Source: Elusimicrobiales bacterium (lineage in GTDB: Bacteria > Elusimicrobiota > Elusimicrobia > Elusimicrobiales > UBA9959). From it: a stretch of DNA of 64,000 bases. The notes beneath the pieces are model-generated. The model was not told the origin of the DNA, ran no database searches, and saw only the letters and a program-made list of their open reading frames with translations. Position 1 is the first letter of the stretch. Each line of letters starts with the position of its first letter. The position numbers were made by a program, and so were the translations under genes. Location of the stretch: the NCBI GenBank assembly GCA_028688015.1, contig JAQTZB010000003.1, positions 1-64,000 on the forward strand, read 5' to 3'. Shown in pieces: positions 41,480 to 49,511 of this stretch.

Positions 41480-42937
41480 CTAGTCGTTGCTCTTGTAGTT
41501 GGGGGTTTCCTTGGTGACCTTCACGTCGTGCACGTGGCTTTCTTTCAGCCCGGCATTGGAGATCCGCACGAAGCGCGCGCGCCGCCTGAGCTCTGCGAGG
41601 TTCTTGCAACCGCAGTAGCCCAGCCCCGCGCGCAGGCCGCCGGTGAGCTGGTGGATAATAGCCGACACCGTGCCTTTGTACGGCACCTGGCCCTCTATGC
41701 CCTCGGGCACCAGCTTGTCTTTTTCCACGCCGGCCTGGCCGTAGCGGTCCTTGGAGCCGGCCTCCATGGCGCCGACGGAGCCCATGCCGCGATAGGCCTT
41801 GTAGGAGCGGCCCTGGTAAAGGATGATGTCTCCGGGGGCTTCCTCGGTGCCTGCGAGCAGCGTGCCCAGCATCACGGCACTGGCACCCGCGGCCATGGCC
41901 TTAGTGATGTCGCCAGAGAACTTGATGCCGCCGTCGGCTATGACGGGGGTCTTGCTGCGCGCCGCGGCCTTCACGGCGGCGCTCACCGCGGTGAGCTGCG
42001 GCACGCCCACGCCGGAGATAACGCGCGTGGTGCAGATGGACCCGGGGCCTATGCCCACTTTTATAGCGTCGGCGCCGGCCTTGATCAGGTCCAGCGCGCC
42101 CTGGTAGGTGGCCACGTTGCCGGCTATCACCTCGCAGCCGTAGCGGCGCTTCACTTCCTTCAGGGTCCGCAGGACATTGGCGGAATGGCCGTGAGCCGAA
42201 TCCAGTGAAATGATGTCGGCGCCGGCCTTCACCAGCTCGCCCGCGCGTTCCACGGCGTCGGGGCCCGCGCCTATGGCCGCGCCCACGCGCAGCCGGCCGC
42301 TCAGGTCCTTGCAGGCGTCGGGATACTGCTTGGTATTGAGGATGTCGCGCACCGTGATCAGGCCCTTCAGTTCGCCGTTGCGGCCAACGAGCGGCAGCTT
42401 CTCGATGCGGTGCTCCTGCAGGATCTTCTCGGCCTGCGCCGGAGTGGTGCCGGGGCGGGCCGTGATGAGCTTGGTGGTCATCGCGGAGGAAACTTTCCTG
42501 TCGAGGTCCTTGAGGAAGCGCACGTCGCGGTTGGTCAGCAGGCCCACTAATTTACCGCGGGCGATCACCGCCACGCTGGAGACGCCGTGCTTGGCCATCA
42601 GGGCCAGCGCGTCGCGCAGTTTCTCGTCGGGGCCCACGGTCAGCGGCGCGGAGATGACGCCGCTCTCATGCTTCTTTACCTTAGCCACTTCCAGCGCCTG
42701 CTGATGCGCCGGCATGGCCCGGTGGATGATGCCGAGGCCGCCCTCGCGGGCCATGGCTATGGCCAGGCCGGCTTCGGTCACGGTGTCCATCGCCGCGGAG
42801 ATGAGCGGAACGCGCAGCTTTATAGTTTTAGTGAGGTCGGTCCCGAGGTCGGTCTGTTTGGGCATCACCGAGGACTTGGCCGGCAGCAGCAGCACATCGT
42901 CGAACGTCAGCCCTAACTCTATTTTGTCCTGAAGCAT
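41480..42937 (-). CDS. guaB: IMP dehydrogenase
   Basis: 485 aa. TIM-barrel IMPDH with two CBS domains inserted (about 95-210). The catalytic loop [20 protein letters not shown] has the thioimidate Cys, and [15 protein letters not shown] carries the flap. It converts IMP to XMP, the committed step to GMP. It follows guaA by 47 nt, in the same direction and clearly one operon. Confidence 0.97.
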   Translation of the reverse strand: MLQDKIELGLTFDDVLLLPAKSSVMPKQTDLGTDLTKTIKLRVPLISAAMDTVTEAGLAIAMAREGGLGIIHRAMPAHQQALEVAKVKKHESGVISAPLTVGPDEKLRDALALMAKHGVSSVAVIARGKLVGLLTNRDVRFLKDLDRKVSSAMTTKLITARPGTTPAQAEKILQEHRIEKLPLVGRNGELKGLITVRDILNTKQYPDACKDLSGRLRVGAAIGAGPDAVERAGELVKAGADIISLDSAHGHSANVLRTLKEVKRRYGCEVIAGNVATYQGALDLIKAGADAIKVGIGPGSICTTRVISGVGVPQLTAVSAAVKAAARSKTPVIADGGIKFSGDITKAMAAGASAVMLGTLLAGTEEAPGDIILYQGRSYKAYRGMGSVGAMEAGSKDRYGQAGVEKDKLVPEGIEGQVPYKGTVSAIIHQLTGGLRAGLGYCGCKNLAELRRRARFVRISNAGLKESHVHDVKVTKETPNYKSND

Positions 42938-42963
42938 CTTCTCTCCTTAATCCCTCTCCGAAT

Positions 42964-42973
42964 CCCCCCCCCC
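42964..42973. repeat. Ten-base C tract between guaA and guaB
   Basis: A run of ten C residues (G10 in the mRNA sense) in the 47-nt gap between the guaA stop and guaB start. Such runs are slippage-prone; located upstream of the guaB ribosome-binding region it could change spacing only. Confidence 0.8.
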
Positions 42974-42984
42974 GGTCCTCGTCC

Positions 42985-44517
42985 TCACTCCCACTCTATG
43001 GTGGCCGGCGGCTTGGAGGTGACGTCGTAGACCACGCGGTTCACGCCGCGCACCTCGCTGACTATGCGGGACGAAATTTTCTGCAGCAGGTCGTGCGGCA
43101 GGCGGCTCCAGTCTGCCGTCATGCCATCCACGGAGCTGACGCAGCGCACGGCGATGGTGTATTCGTAGGAGCGCTCGTCGCCCATCACGCCCACGGAGCG
43201 CACCGGCAGCAGCACGCAGAAGGCCTGCCAGATCTTGGAATACCAGCCGGCTTTCTGGATCTCCTCGCGCATCACGCGGTCGGCCTCGCGCAGGATCTTG
43301 AGCCTGTCGGGAGTGACATCGCCCAGCACGCGGATGGCCAGGCCGGGGCCCGGGAAGGGGTGAAGCATCAGCACGCTCTCCGGGATCTTCAGCGAGCGGC
43401 CCAGTTCGCGCACCTCGTCCTTGAAGAAATAGCGCAGGGGCTCTATCAGGCCCAACTTCATCTTGGCCGGCAGGCCGCCCACATTGTGGTGGCTCTTGAT
43501 CACGGCGGAAGGCCCCTTCACGGAAACGGACTCTATCACGTCGGGGTACAGCGTACCCTGCAGCAGGTGGGCCGCGCCTTTCACTTTTTTAGCTTCCCGG
43601 TCGAACACCTCTATGAAGGTATGGCCTATGATCTTGCGCTTCTTCTCGGGAGAGGTCACGCCCTTGAGGCGGCCGAGGAACAGCGCGGACGCGTCCACGA
43701 TCTTGAGGCTGTAGCCGAACTTCTTCTTGAAAACTTCCGTCATGCGCTCGCGGTCGCCGTGGCGCAGCACGCCGGTGTCGACGAAGATGCAGTTGAGTTT
43801 ATTGCCGATGGCTTTGTGCGCCAGCACGGCGGCCACCGAGGAATCCACGCCGCCGGAGAGGCCGCAAATGACGGCCTTGCCGGCCGCCTGCTTCTTGATC
43901 TCCGCGATGCTGTCCTTCAGGAAGGAGGCGGGAGTCCAGCGCTCTTTATAGCCGCAGACTCCGCGGGCGAAATTCTCTATCATCTTCGCGCCGTGTTCGG
44001 TGTGGTGCACCTCGGGGTGGAACTGCAGCGCGTAGAGGTTCAGCGCCGGGTTCTCCATGGCGGAGATGTCGGAGCCGTCGGCGCGGGCGGTAACATGGAA
44101 GCCGGGCGGAACTTTCTTTACCTCGTCGCCATGGCTCATCCAGACATTGACCGTGCCGCTGATGCCTTTAAAGAGGCGCGAGCCTTTGAGGATCTTCAGC
44201 TTGCTGAAGCCGTATTCGCGCTTGGTCGCCTTGGAGACGCCGCCGCCGTATTCGCGGGCCAGGAGCTGCATGCCGTAGCAGACGCCCAGCACGGGCACGC
44301 CCAGATTGAAGACGGCAGGGTCGGGCTTGGGGGCGGCCTTGTCGTAGACGCTCGACGGCCCGCCGGAGAGGATGATGCCCCGCGGCGACCGCGCGAGGAT
44401 GTCCTCTATGGGCGCGCTGAAGGGCAGTATTTCGCAATAAACCCGCAGGCTGCGAAGCCTGCGGGCGATAAGCTGGGTGTACTGGCTGCCGAAGTCCAGG
44501 ATAAGGATCTGATCCAT
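42985..44517 (-). CDS. guaA: GMP synthase (glutamine-hydrolysing)
   Basis: 510 aa. N-terminal class I glutamine amidotransferase: GVCYGMQLLA with catalytic Cys and LQFHPEVHHTE with His/Glu. Then the ATP pyrophosphatase P-loop GLSGGVDSSVAA (about 222) and the C-terminal dimerisation domain (ending TSKPPATIEWE). It makes GMP from XMP. ATG follows GAGGTGAATAACTG. A TAGAAT box at about 44565 would give a normal leader. Confidence 0.97.
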   Translation of the reverse strand: MDQILILDFGSQYTQLIARRLRSLRVYCEILPFSAPIEDILARSPRGIILSGGPSSVYDKAAPKPDPAVFNLGVPVLGVCYGMQLLAREYGGGVSKATKREYGFSKLKILKGSRLFKGISGTVNVWMSHGDEVKKVPPGFHVTARADGSDISAMENPALNLYALQFHPEVHHTEHGAKMIENFARGVCGYKERWTPASFLKDSIAEIKKQAAGKAVICGLSGGVDSSVAAVLAHKAIGNKLNCIFVDTGVLRHGDRERMTEVFKKKFGYSLKIVDASALFLGRLKGVTSPEKKRKIIGHTFIEVFDREAKKVKGAAHLLQGTLYPDVIESVSVKGPSAVIKSHHNVGGLPAKMKLGLIEPLRYFFKDEVRELGRSLKIPESVLMLHPFPGPGLAIRVLGDVTPDRLKILREADRVMREEIQKAGWYSKIWQAFCVLLPVRSVGVMGDERSYEYTIAVRCVSSVDGMTADWSRLPHDLLQKISSRIVSEVRGVNRVVYDVTSKPPATIEWE

Positions 44518-44627
44518 CAGTTATTCACCTCAAGACCCGCCAGAAGAAATGTAGGACTACCTTGAAATTCTAACAAATTAAGAGCCCCAGCGCCTTTTCC
44601 GACGGAACCGGGCATCACTCTGTTTTG

Positions 44628-45659
44628 TTATCCCCGGGCGAACTTTCGGACGAATTCTTTGCAGAAGCGGTCGAGGCTGGCTTTTTGGAGGATGGTCTTG
44701 CGGGCGGCGGCGGCCAGTTTTTTCTGTTTCGCCGGGGTGAGCGCAAGAATGCGGTTGAGGCCACGGGCTAAATTGAGCGGGGTGAGGGAATTGTAGAAGA
44801 AGCCGTTAACACCGTCCTTTATAACGCGCTCCATATACGGGGTTTTCTTGGTCAGCACCGGCCGGCCGAGGGCCATGGCCAGGAAAGCTATGGAATTGCC
44901 GGCCGCCTCGTTGATGTGGCCGTCCTTCACCGGTATCACCACCGCGCGCGCCCCGGCGGCCGCGGCCTTCAGGTTGTGCAAATTCTTCGCCAGCGGCAAA
45001 AACTGCGCGCCGCGCGGCAATTTAGCGGGCTTGGCGTCGCTGAAGATCTTCAGCCCCAGGCCGGTATTCTTAACCCCTGCGGCCAGCGCGTCGAACTCCC
45101 TCCCGGCCGAACCGGCCGAGAAAACATAAGCCCCCGCCGGGCCCGGCAACGGCTTATAATATCCGCAATCGGTGGCGTAGCCGCGGCGCAGCAACCGCTC
45201 CCCCTCCAGCCCCATCGCCCCCCAGAGTTCCCAATCGTCGAACTCCAGCATATAGCCCGCCGTCAGCCCGGCCAGCGCCTTATAGCGCCGAGCCAGGTCC
45301 GCCGTAAAGTTATGCCCCGGCATCGGTATCAGATGATTGGCTATGTAAATCTTTTTAGCGGCATGTGCCTCGCGCGCCAGCCACAGGAAAGCCGGCGCGC
45401 AGCGCGCCCGTTTGGGGAAATCCAGCAGCACCAGCAGGTCGTACTTGCCCGCCGTTTCACGTTTCAGCGCCGCCAGCCCGGAGTATTTGAGCCGCCGGCC
45501 GCCGGGAGGCGTCTGCGCCCCGATAAATTTATAATCAAAATCGAAGTCGTGGACGATGTCGAGCGACACCTTCCTCCCCGCCAGCGCGCGGATAAAAGCC
45601 CGCTCAAAATGCAGGTTCTCCGGGCACTCCGCGAAATTCGCCAGCAGTATCTTCTTCAC
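44628..45659 (-). CDS. Glycosyltransferase, GT-B-like
   Basis: 343 aa. It begins KKILLANFAECPENLHFERAF and has a C-terminal half typical of GT4-like donors: AYVFSAGSAGREFDAL, ARAVVIPVKDGHINEAAGNS and AMALGRPVLTKKTPYMERVIKDGVNGFFYN, with the usual EAxGx... Glu-containing pattern. Sugar and acceptor unknown; probably an envelope glycan. The start is GTG at 45659, with a TAGAAT box 7 nt upstream and no ribosome-binding site. Confidence 0.78.
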   Translation of the reverse strand: MKKILLANFAECPENLHFERAFIRALAGRKVSLDIVHDFDFDYKFIGAQTPPGGRRLKYSGLAALKRETAGKYDLLVLLDFPKRARCAPAFLWLAREAHAAKKIYIANHLIPMPGHNFTADLARRYKALAGLTAGYMLEFDDWELWGAMGLEGERLLRRGYATDCGYYKPLPGPAGAYVFSAGSAGREFDALAAGVKNTGLGLKIFSDAKPAKLPRGAQFLPLAKNLHNLKAAAAGARAVVIPVKDGHINEAAGNSIAFLAMALGRPVLTKKTPYMERVIKDGVNGFFYNSLTPLNLARGLNRILALTPAKQKKLAAAARKTILQKASLDRFCKEFVRKFARG

Positions 45660-45666
45660 AGTTTAG

Positions 45667-45672
45667 ATTCTA
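45667..45672 (-). promoter_or_regulatory. -10 box for leaderless glycosyltransferase mRNA (GTG start)
   Basis: TAGAAT on the minus strand, 7 nt before the GTG at 45659. Confidence 0.6.
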
Positions 45673-45695
45673 GTTAATAATCACAGCGGCAGGAA

Positions 45696-45888
45696 GGCCC
45701 GGGAGGGTGCGCCGTGAGCGATTTTAGGCCGCAGGGCCAAGGTCCGTAGCGGACCGCCTATCATTAAGGCGGCGGCGAAGAATGTTTGAGCGAGGCACTG
45801 TGTGCCGAGCGAGTTCTTCGCCGGCGGAGGACAGCAGGCCCTCTTCGGCCGCGGCCGCTTATGAGCGAGCGGCGTGCCCTCCCGGGCC
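45696..45888. repeat. Highly structured gene-free region with nested hairpins
   Basis: The outer stem GGCCCGGGAGGGTGCGCC (45696-45713) pairs along 18 bp with GGCGTGCCCTCCCGGGCC (45871-45888), with two G-U pairs. Inside are GGTCC/GGACC (45741-45755), GGCGAAGAA/TTCTTCGCC (45774-45822) and, in its loop, GGCAC/GTGCC flanked by two GAGCGA copies. The whole forms a cloverleaf-like fold about 190 nt long. No credible protein gene is present. It could be a mobile-element remnant, a large repeat or a non-coding RNA. Confidence 0.6.
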
Positions 45889-45915
45889 GACTCCTCATGA
45901 GCTACCGGAAGCTCT

Positions 45916-45943
45916 CTGGATCCCGGCTTTCGCCGGGATGACA
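45916..45943. repeat. REP-like palindromic repeat, copy 2
   Basis: CTGGATCCCGGCTTTCGCC then GGGATGAC; same element as 8323-8351, with a slightly longer CCCGGC/GCCGGG stem. Intergenic, just before the terminator of the protease gene. Confidence 0.7.
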
Positions 45944-45948
45944 GAGAT

Positions 45949-45983
45949 AAAAAAATACCCCGGCGGGGGCCGGGGTATTTTTT
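45949..45983. terminator. Bidirectional intrinsic terminator
   Basis: AAATACCCCGGC and GCCGGGGTATTT arms with A and T runs outside. It ends the clostripain-like gene on the minus strand. Confidence 0.9.
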
Positions 45984-45998
45984 CATTACTGTAGCTGC

Positions 45999-47360
45999 TT
46001 ACTTCGCGCCGTAGAGGAAGGTCACGAAGTCGTGCCACTTGGTCGCCTTGTCGAAGGCGAAGTTGGTATAGGGCGCCTCGAAGATGCCCTCCAGCTTCTC
46101 CTGCGGTATGCGCGTCTCCGCGGGCGGCAGGTACACCGAAACGCCGTGGCTCTCGGCCATCTCGTGGTTGGCGCGGTTCTTGCCGGTGGCCTTGTTATAG
46201 ATCACCAGTTCCTTGTCGATGTACTCCTGCAGCGCGGCCGCCTTGGCCTTCAGGTCGGCGGCCTTGGCGTGCGGCTTCAGGCCGTCGGCGACCAGCTTGG
46301 AGTACTGCCAAACGTCGCCGTAGAACGAGATGGTCATCGCCGGGTCCGACCCCGCGCCCACCGCGTCGTAGCGGATCACGCCGTTGCGCGCCGCCTTCAG
46401 CGCGTCCACGTCATTGACCTCTTTGGCCAGCGCGGCGAACTCGGCCATCTTGGTCCCGAGACCCGCAACTTTGTTAGCGCGCATCGCCGAGAGCTGCACG
46501 TTCTTGTTGCCCTTCTCATAGAACAGTTTGAAGGCTTCCACCATCAGCGCGCCGGTCTCTTCGGTGCTCATCGCCGGCTTCTTGGCGATGGCGCCGAGGA
46601 ACAGGTCGTACGGGTAGCCCAGGCCGGGCACCGTCTCTTCCGAGCCCACGATAACCTGCGCCTGGTCCTTAACTTCGTAGGCCACCTCGGCCATGTTCAT
46701 CAGGCAGGCGTCGAAGGCCAGGATGTCCACCTTGCCGGCCTCCTGCAGGATCTTGCCGATCTGCGCCGTGCGGATGTAGTTGCCGGTCTCGTCATCGAAG
46801 GAGATGCCCTTGCTCTCCATGCGCGGGTCCATCCAGCCCGTGCCGTGGTTCCAGATGATGAGCATGTAGCGCTTGGCCGGGAAGCGCTGTTTGGACCACT
46901 TCACGAAGTCCACCGCGCGCTTGTAGTCGCCCATGTCCACGACCTTGTCCTCCTGCAGGACGGTCGAGGTGATCTTGTTCTCGTTCTTGTCCTTCTTGAT
47001 CAGCATGCGGCGCGCGCCGGTCCAGTCGCCGTCCAGGTCGGTGTCGCCGCCGGCCTGGCCCTTCATGCGGCCCTGCTCCACGACGATGTTGAGATCCTTG
47101 GTGGACCCGACCTTCTCCATCATGTTGACGTTGTAAAGGCCGGCCAGTTCCAGGTCGTTCTTGCCGTTGATAAAGACCATGACGGTCCATTCCTTGACGG
47201 CCGCCGGGGCGTCGCCGCCTCTGGCCGCGGCTACCTGCGCCGGCGCGGAAGCGGCCGGGGCGGTGCGGGCGGTGCGGCTGTCCAGGTTCAGCGCGGTGTC
47301 CGCCGCGAAGACCGGGGTCAGCAGCCCGAAGACCGCGAGTATCGCTAACGATTTTTTCAT
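45999..47360 (-). CDS. Secreted clostripain-family (C11) cysteine protease
   Basis: 453 aa with a signal peptide (SLAILAVFGLLTPVFA). KEWTVMVFINGKNDLE opens the C11 domain. The catalytic His is in MLIIWNHGTGW and the catalytic Cys in ILAFDACLMNMAEVAYEV, both in the expected order. C11 proteases cleave after Arg or Lys and are often exported. A Thr/Ala/Pro-rich spacer follows the signal peptide. Single gene with its own promoter (47389-47416) and terminator. Confidence 0.9.
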   Translation of the reverse strand: MKKSLAILAVFGLLTPVFAADTALNLDSRTARTAPAASAPAQVAAARGGDAPAAVKEWTVMVFINGKNDLELAGLYNVNMMEKVGSTKDLNIVVEQGRMKGQAGGDTDLDGDWTGARRMLIKKDKNENKITSTVLQEDKVVDMGDYKRAVDFVKWSKQRFPAKRYMLIIWNHGTGWMDPRMESKGISFDDETGNYIRTAQIGKILQEAGKVDILAFDACLMNMAEVAYEVKDQAQVIVGSEETVPGLGYPYDLFLGAIAKKPAMSTEETGALMVEAFKLFYEKGNKNVQLSAMRANKVAGLGTKMAEFAALAKEVNDVDALKAARNGVIRYDAVGAGSDPAMTISFYGDVWQYSKLVADGLKPHAKAADLKAKAAALQEYIDKELVIYNKATGKNRANHEMAESHGVSVYLPPAETRIPQEKLEGIFEAPYTNFAFDKATKWHDFVTFLYGAK

Positions 47361-47388
47361 AAATCCTCCGTGAAGTACTTACGCCAAT

Positions 47389-47416
47389 AGTATAGCAGAA
47401 GGCTTTGACCTGTCAA
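47389..47416 (-). promoter_or_regulatory. Sigma70-like promoter of the C11 protease
   Basis: TTGACA (47416-47411), 16-nt spacer, TATACT (47394-47389) on the minus strand. The -35 lies inside a small palindrome (TGACC tgtcaag GGTCA) that could be an operator. Confidence 0.8.
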
Positions 47417-47543
47417 GGGTCAGGGGGGCGGGCAAGGCCCAGACCGGGCCTGGGCCCAAAAACGCCGCCCCTCTGGGCCCTGCGCCCGATGCGCCCCCGC
47501 GCTTTTTCTGGCAGAATGTAGATATCCAAAGCAGGAGGTTCTA

Positions 47544-48497
47544 ATGAACAAAGCCTTGATAACCATCCTTCTCTCCGTTTCCTCCCTCCCGGCCTTCGCC
47601 GGGGAAAGCCAGGTCCTCAGCCAGGCCGGCCTCAGCCTCCCGGCGATAGAAGTGCCCGCGCCGCAGGCCCCCAAAGCCAATCAGTGGATGACGCTGCGCA
47701 AGATCACCGTTAACACCGCGCAGCCCGACATGAACGACACCCTCGTCGGCCTGGTGGAGCGCGGCCAGAATATAGACAAGGTGGTCGAGGAACTCAACGC
47801 CAATGGCTTCAAGGCCAGCGCCCTCCAGGACAACCAGGGCGGCTACATGGTATTCGTGGACGTCAAAGGCCTCGACGCCGCCGACTACGCCGTCGGCCTC
47901 GCCCGCTACTACTACATCACCGAGGTGAAGGTAGGCCAGCGGGTGCACAACCAGCTCTTCGGCCTTAATAACAAGTCCACCTACGCGGTAAAGCAGGGCA
48001 CCATCAAGGGCGGCATGAACAACAGCCCCGTGGACGTAAAGTTGGACAAACTGGCCTGGACCATCACCGGCGGCCTGAACCACTCCCCGGTGGACGTGAA
48101 GATCAACCACGACGAAAAGGCCATCACCGGCGGCGCGAACCTGAGCCCGGTGGACCTGAAGTTCGACTGGAGCACCGAGGAAGTGACCGTCTACGGCGGA
48201 GCCAACCACAGCCCCGTGAAATACACTGTCAACTGGAAGAAGGGCCTTCTCGAAGGTTACGCTTCCAACTCCCCCGTCAGGCTGGAGTTCAGCATGGGCG
48301 AGGGCTACGTCGACCAGACCATCGTGAACGTGACCGGTTACGCCGGCCACGCGCCGGTGGGCCTGATCTACAACAAAGTCAACGGCCACATCGGCGGCTA
48401 CATGAACCACAGCGTGGTGGACGTGAACCTGGTCAACTGCGACCTCTACGACTTCCTGCAGTATTTCTTCCTCTTCATGAAGAACCCCGCGCTGTAA
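47544..48497 (+). CDS. Secreted protein with seven NxSPVD-type repeats
   Basis: 317 aa; signal peptide (MNKALITILLSVSSLPAFAG). Residues 20-150 form an unrecognised domain. Residues about 154-297 hold seven repeats of roughly 20-24 residues. Each has a 'GG-x-N-x-SPVD-(V/L)-K' core: MNNSPVDVK, LNHSPVDVK, ANLSPVDLK, ANHSPVKYT, ASNSPVRLE, AGHAPVGLI and MNHSVVDVN. Repeats decay towards the C-terminus. The regular strand-turn pattern suggests a beta-sheet stack or solenoid. No known family is recognised. Strong AGGAGG ribosome-binding site. Followed by a terminator. Confidence 0.85.
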   Translation: MNKALITILLSVSSLPAFAGESQVLSQAGLSLPAIEVPAPQAPKANQWMTLRKITVNTAQPDMNDTLVGLVERGQNIDKVVEELNANGFKASALQDNQGGYMVFVDVKGLDAADYAVGLARYYYITEVKVGQRVHNQLFGLNNKSTYAVKQGTIKGGMNNSPVDVKLDKLAWTITGGLNHSPVDVKINHDEKAITGGANLSPVDLKFDWSTEEVTVYGGANHSPVKYTVNWKKGLLEGYASNSPVRLEFSMGEGYVDQTIVNVTGYAGHAPVGLIYNKVNGHIGGYMNHSVVDVNLVNCDLYDFLQYFFLFMKNPAL

Positions 48498-48515
48498 AGC
48501 GGACTCGAAAACGAA

Positions 48516-48548
48516 GAACCCTCCCCTGTCCGGGAGGGTTCTTTGCTT
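48516..48548 (+). terminator. Intrinsic terminator after the repeat protein
   Basis: GAACCCTCCC and GGGAGGGTTC arms followed by TTTGCTTT. Confidence 0.85.
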
Positions 48549-48606
48549 TCAACCGCTTGAGAGCCAGGTTCCCTGTTTTTCGCGTTTTAAGGCGGGCGTT
48601 TTAATA

Positions 48607-48612
48607 TATAAT
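48607..48612 (+). promoter_or_regulatory. -10 box for near-leaderless barrel-protein mRNA
   Basis: TATAAT 8 nt before the ATG at 48621; no ribosome-binding site in the gap. Confidence 0.6.
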
Positions 48613-48620
48613 ATAACCGA

Positions 48621-49502
48621 ATGAAGCGCTTCCTTCTCACCGCCGCCCTTGCCGTCCTTACCGCCGCCCCTGCCCTGGCGGCCGCCCAGTCCCGCGCGGC
48701 CTGGTGGATGGAAAACGATTATTCTTTCGGCTCCAACGGGCTGCGGAAGGATTCATTCACCCTGTACCGCAAGCCCTCGTCCGCCTTCACCACCGGCCTG
48801 AACCTCTCTTTTTACAAGGACACCGGCGCCTACGGCGAAAGCGTTTATTCGCTGCGCCTGCCGCTGATGTACTCCCGGGGCGGCTACTTCGTCTCTTTCA
48901 AGCCCTTCCTCTACCCCGTTTCCGCCTACACCCGCTCCGGCGCCTACGGCGGCAAGCTGTATTTCCTGACCTCGGTCGGGGAAGAGCAGGACGAGACCTA
49001 CACGCACCTGATCCTTTCCGGCGCCTGGGCGCAGCAGAAGGCTTTTCTCAGCGGGGCCGGCGCGGCCGAGCGCAAAACTTTCTCGCAGGCGGCCGCCGAA
49101 GCGCAGGTGGAGAAGTCCTTCTACAACCAGTTCTTCTTCCTGGCCTCGGCCGCCGGCTTCAGCAACCCGGGTGGAGCCGTCTCCAACGCCACCCTCGTAA
49201 AGCCGGTTTTAGACCAGGCCGACCTGGCCTACCTGGGTACCTTCCGCCCCCTGACCGCTCTGCCCGAGTGGGCCCTGAGCGCCCAGATAGCGCGCAACAT
49301 GCAGCCGGATTACGACAGCCATATTTACGCGGGATATAGTAAAATATCCTTCAGGCGGGCGCAGAAGGCAGGTTCGTTCATAACGGGCCTCAAGCTGAAC
49401 CTCAACGAAAAAAGCACCCTGGACCTGGCCTACAACGCCTTCAAGGCGGAGGGCGCCGCCTGGAAGAGCTACTACAGACTCTTGCTGCAGCTGTTTTTTT
49501 AG
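48621..49502 (+). CDS. Probable outer-membrane beta-barrel protein
   Basis: 293 aa with a signal peptide (LLTAALAVLTAAPALAAA). The mature part is built of alternating aromatic/polar strands (SFTLYRKPSSAFTTGLNLSFYKD, YSLRLPLMYSRGGYFVSF, YYRLLLQLFF) and ends in Phe, a usual signal for BAM-dependent barrel insertion. No family recognised. It ends 9 nt before the histidine kinase gene, so the two may be co-transcribed. Confidence 0.75.
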   Translation: MKRFLLTAALAVLTAAPALAAAQSRAAWWMENDYSFGSNGLRKDSFTLYRKPSSAFTTGLNLSFYKDTGAYGESVYSLRLPLMYSRGGYFVSFKPFLYPVSAYTRSGAYGGKLYFLTSVGEEQDETYTHLILSGAWAQQKAFLSGAGAAERKTFSQAAAEAQVEKSFYNQFFFLASAAGFSNPGGAVSNATLVKPVLDQADLAYLGTFRPLTALPEWALSAQIARNMQPDYDSHIYAGYSKISFRRAQKAGSFITGLKLNLNEKSTLDLAYNAFKAEGAAWKSYYRLLLQLFF

Positions 49503-49511
49503 GGACCTAGG

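Noticed and set aside
44518-44627. Purine riboswitch upstream of guaA
   Set aside because: The 110-nt leader region shows no three-way junction with the conserved purine-aptamer loops; only a possible TAGAAT box and ribosome-binding site are visible.
45681-45986. 101-codon minus-strand frame
   Set aside because: Covers the palindromic repeats and terminator; codons simply follow the hairpin sequence.
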